Assembly: GCA_964621645.1 (NCBI GenBank)
Contig: CAZUMH010000137.1
Coordinates: forward strand, 1-6,673
DNA: 6,673 nucleotides
Origin: CAZUMH01 sp964621645
GTDB taxonomy: Bacteria; Zhuqueibacterota; QNDG01; JAGLOF01
Direction of reading: 5' to 3'
The translations under genes were made by a program, and so were the position numbers. The notes beneath the pieces are model-generated. The model saw nothing but the letters and a program-made list of their open reading frames with translations. It did not search any database and was not told the DNA's origin. Each line of letters begins with the position of its first letter. The stretch's first letter is position 1. This document shows positions 6,234 through 6,673 of this stretch, in pieces.

Positions 6234-6673
6234 ATGAAGCTGATCATACAAATACCCTGTTACAATGAGGAAGCGACCCTTCCGGCCACTTTGGATGATG
6301 TTCCCCGTAAATTGAAGGGCATCGACGAAATAGAGCTGCTGGTTATTGATGATGGCAGCACCGACGAAACGGTGAAGGTGGCACGGGAAAAGGGAGTGCA
6401 CCATATAGTCCGCTTTACCAATAACAAAGGTCTGGCCGCTGCCTTCTCCGCCGGTCTGGACGCCTGTCTGAAACTGGGCGCCGATATTATCATCAACACG
6501 GACGGAGACAATCAGTACCGGGGCGAAGACATTGCCCTGTTGATCGATCCCATCCTCAAAGGGGAAGCGGACATGGTCATTGGAGACCGGGAAGTGATGA
6601 AGATAGAACATTTCTCCTTCGTCAAGAAACGGCTGCAGAAACTGGGAAGCTGGGTTGTCCGCCAGATGGCCTC
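6234..6673 (+). CDS. GT2 glycosyltransferase, DPM/DPG-synthase-like, 3'-truncated by window edge
   Basis: Open from ATG 6234 to the end of the window (146 codons) with no stop, so the C-terminal part is not visible. Seen: MKLIIQIPCYNEEATLP at the N-terminus (GT-A Rossmann strand with the YNEE motif), LVIDDGSTDET at residues about 36-46 (nucleotide-sugar aspartates), TNNKGLAAAFSAGLDA about 62-77, and NTDGDNQY at 88-95 with an intact DxD (D90, D92). A VIGDR stretch follows at about 117-121. This arrangement belongs to the DPM_DPG-synthase-like branch of GT2. It is only distantly similar to the two preceding GT2 proteins and does not look like a recent duplicate of them. It probably adds another sugar, or acts on the lipid carrier, in the same pathway. 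Whether it has C-terminal helices cannot be told here. Confidence 0.92.
   Translation, partial: MKLIIQIPCYNEEATLPATLDDVPRKLKGIDEIELLVIDDGSTDETVKVAREKGVHHIVRFTNNKGLAAAFSAGLDACLKLGADIIINTDGDNQYRGEDIALLIDPILKGEADMVIGDREVMKIEHFSFVKKRLQKLGSWVVRQMA

Noticed and set aside
1..6673. Mobile elements, CRISPR arrays, tRNA/rRNA genes, riboswitches or intrinsic terminators
   Set aside because: Almost every base is coding on the plus strand and the largest gap is 24 bp. No direct-repeat array, inverted terminal repeats, transposase motifs or structured RNA was seen.

Overview
The window is one uninterrupted plus-strand gene cluster of a bacterium, most likely a Gram-negative with mid-range GC (about mid-50s % by eye). 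The phylum cannot be fixed from sequence alone. There are no tRNA, rRNA, transposase, phage, CRISPR or long repeat signals. The gene set (asparagine-synthase-like amidotransferase, O-carbamoyltransferase with two small membrane partners, three family-2 glycosyltransferases) is typical of a cell-surface glycan or secondary-metabolite glycan locus, such as an exopolysaccharide, O-antigen or polyprenyl-linked sugar.

Layout: (1) 1-1278, 3' two-thirds of an asparagine synthase (glutamine-hydrolysing) gene, cut by the left window edge. (2) 1303-1872, a small membrane-bound metal-dependent hydrolase of the YdjM/DUF457 type. (3) 1869-3686, a complete NodU/CmcH/TobZ-type O-carbamoyltransferase. (4) 3673-4110, an SxtJ-like three-helix membrane protein. 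(5) 4131-4289, a 52-residue single-helix DUF5989 (SxtK-like) protein. (6) 4291-5265, an intact dolichyl/polyprenyl-phosphate-sugar-synthase-like GT2. (7) 5258-6217, a paralogous GT2 whose catalytic DxD has become TGR. (8) 6234 to the right edge, the start of a third GT2 with an intact DxD.

The genes are tightly packed: overlaps of 4, 14 and 8 bp, gaps of 1, 16, 20 and 24 bp, and no terminator-like structure. They therefore look like one transcript with translational coupling. Genes 3-5 reproduce the order of sxtI-sxtJ-sxtK from cyanobacterial saxitoxin clusters (carbamoyltransferase plus two small proteins of unknown function). Here they sit in a glycan setting, which suggests a general membrane-associated carbamoylation module.

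The two points most worth following are this carbamoyltransferase/SxtJ/DUF5989 triad and the tandem pair of one intact and one apparently catalytically degenerate GT2. Together they suggest a membrane complex that makes and carbamoylates a lipid-linked sugar. That joint function is inference.
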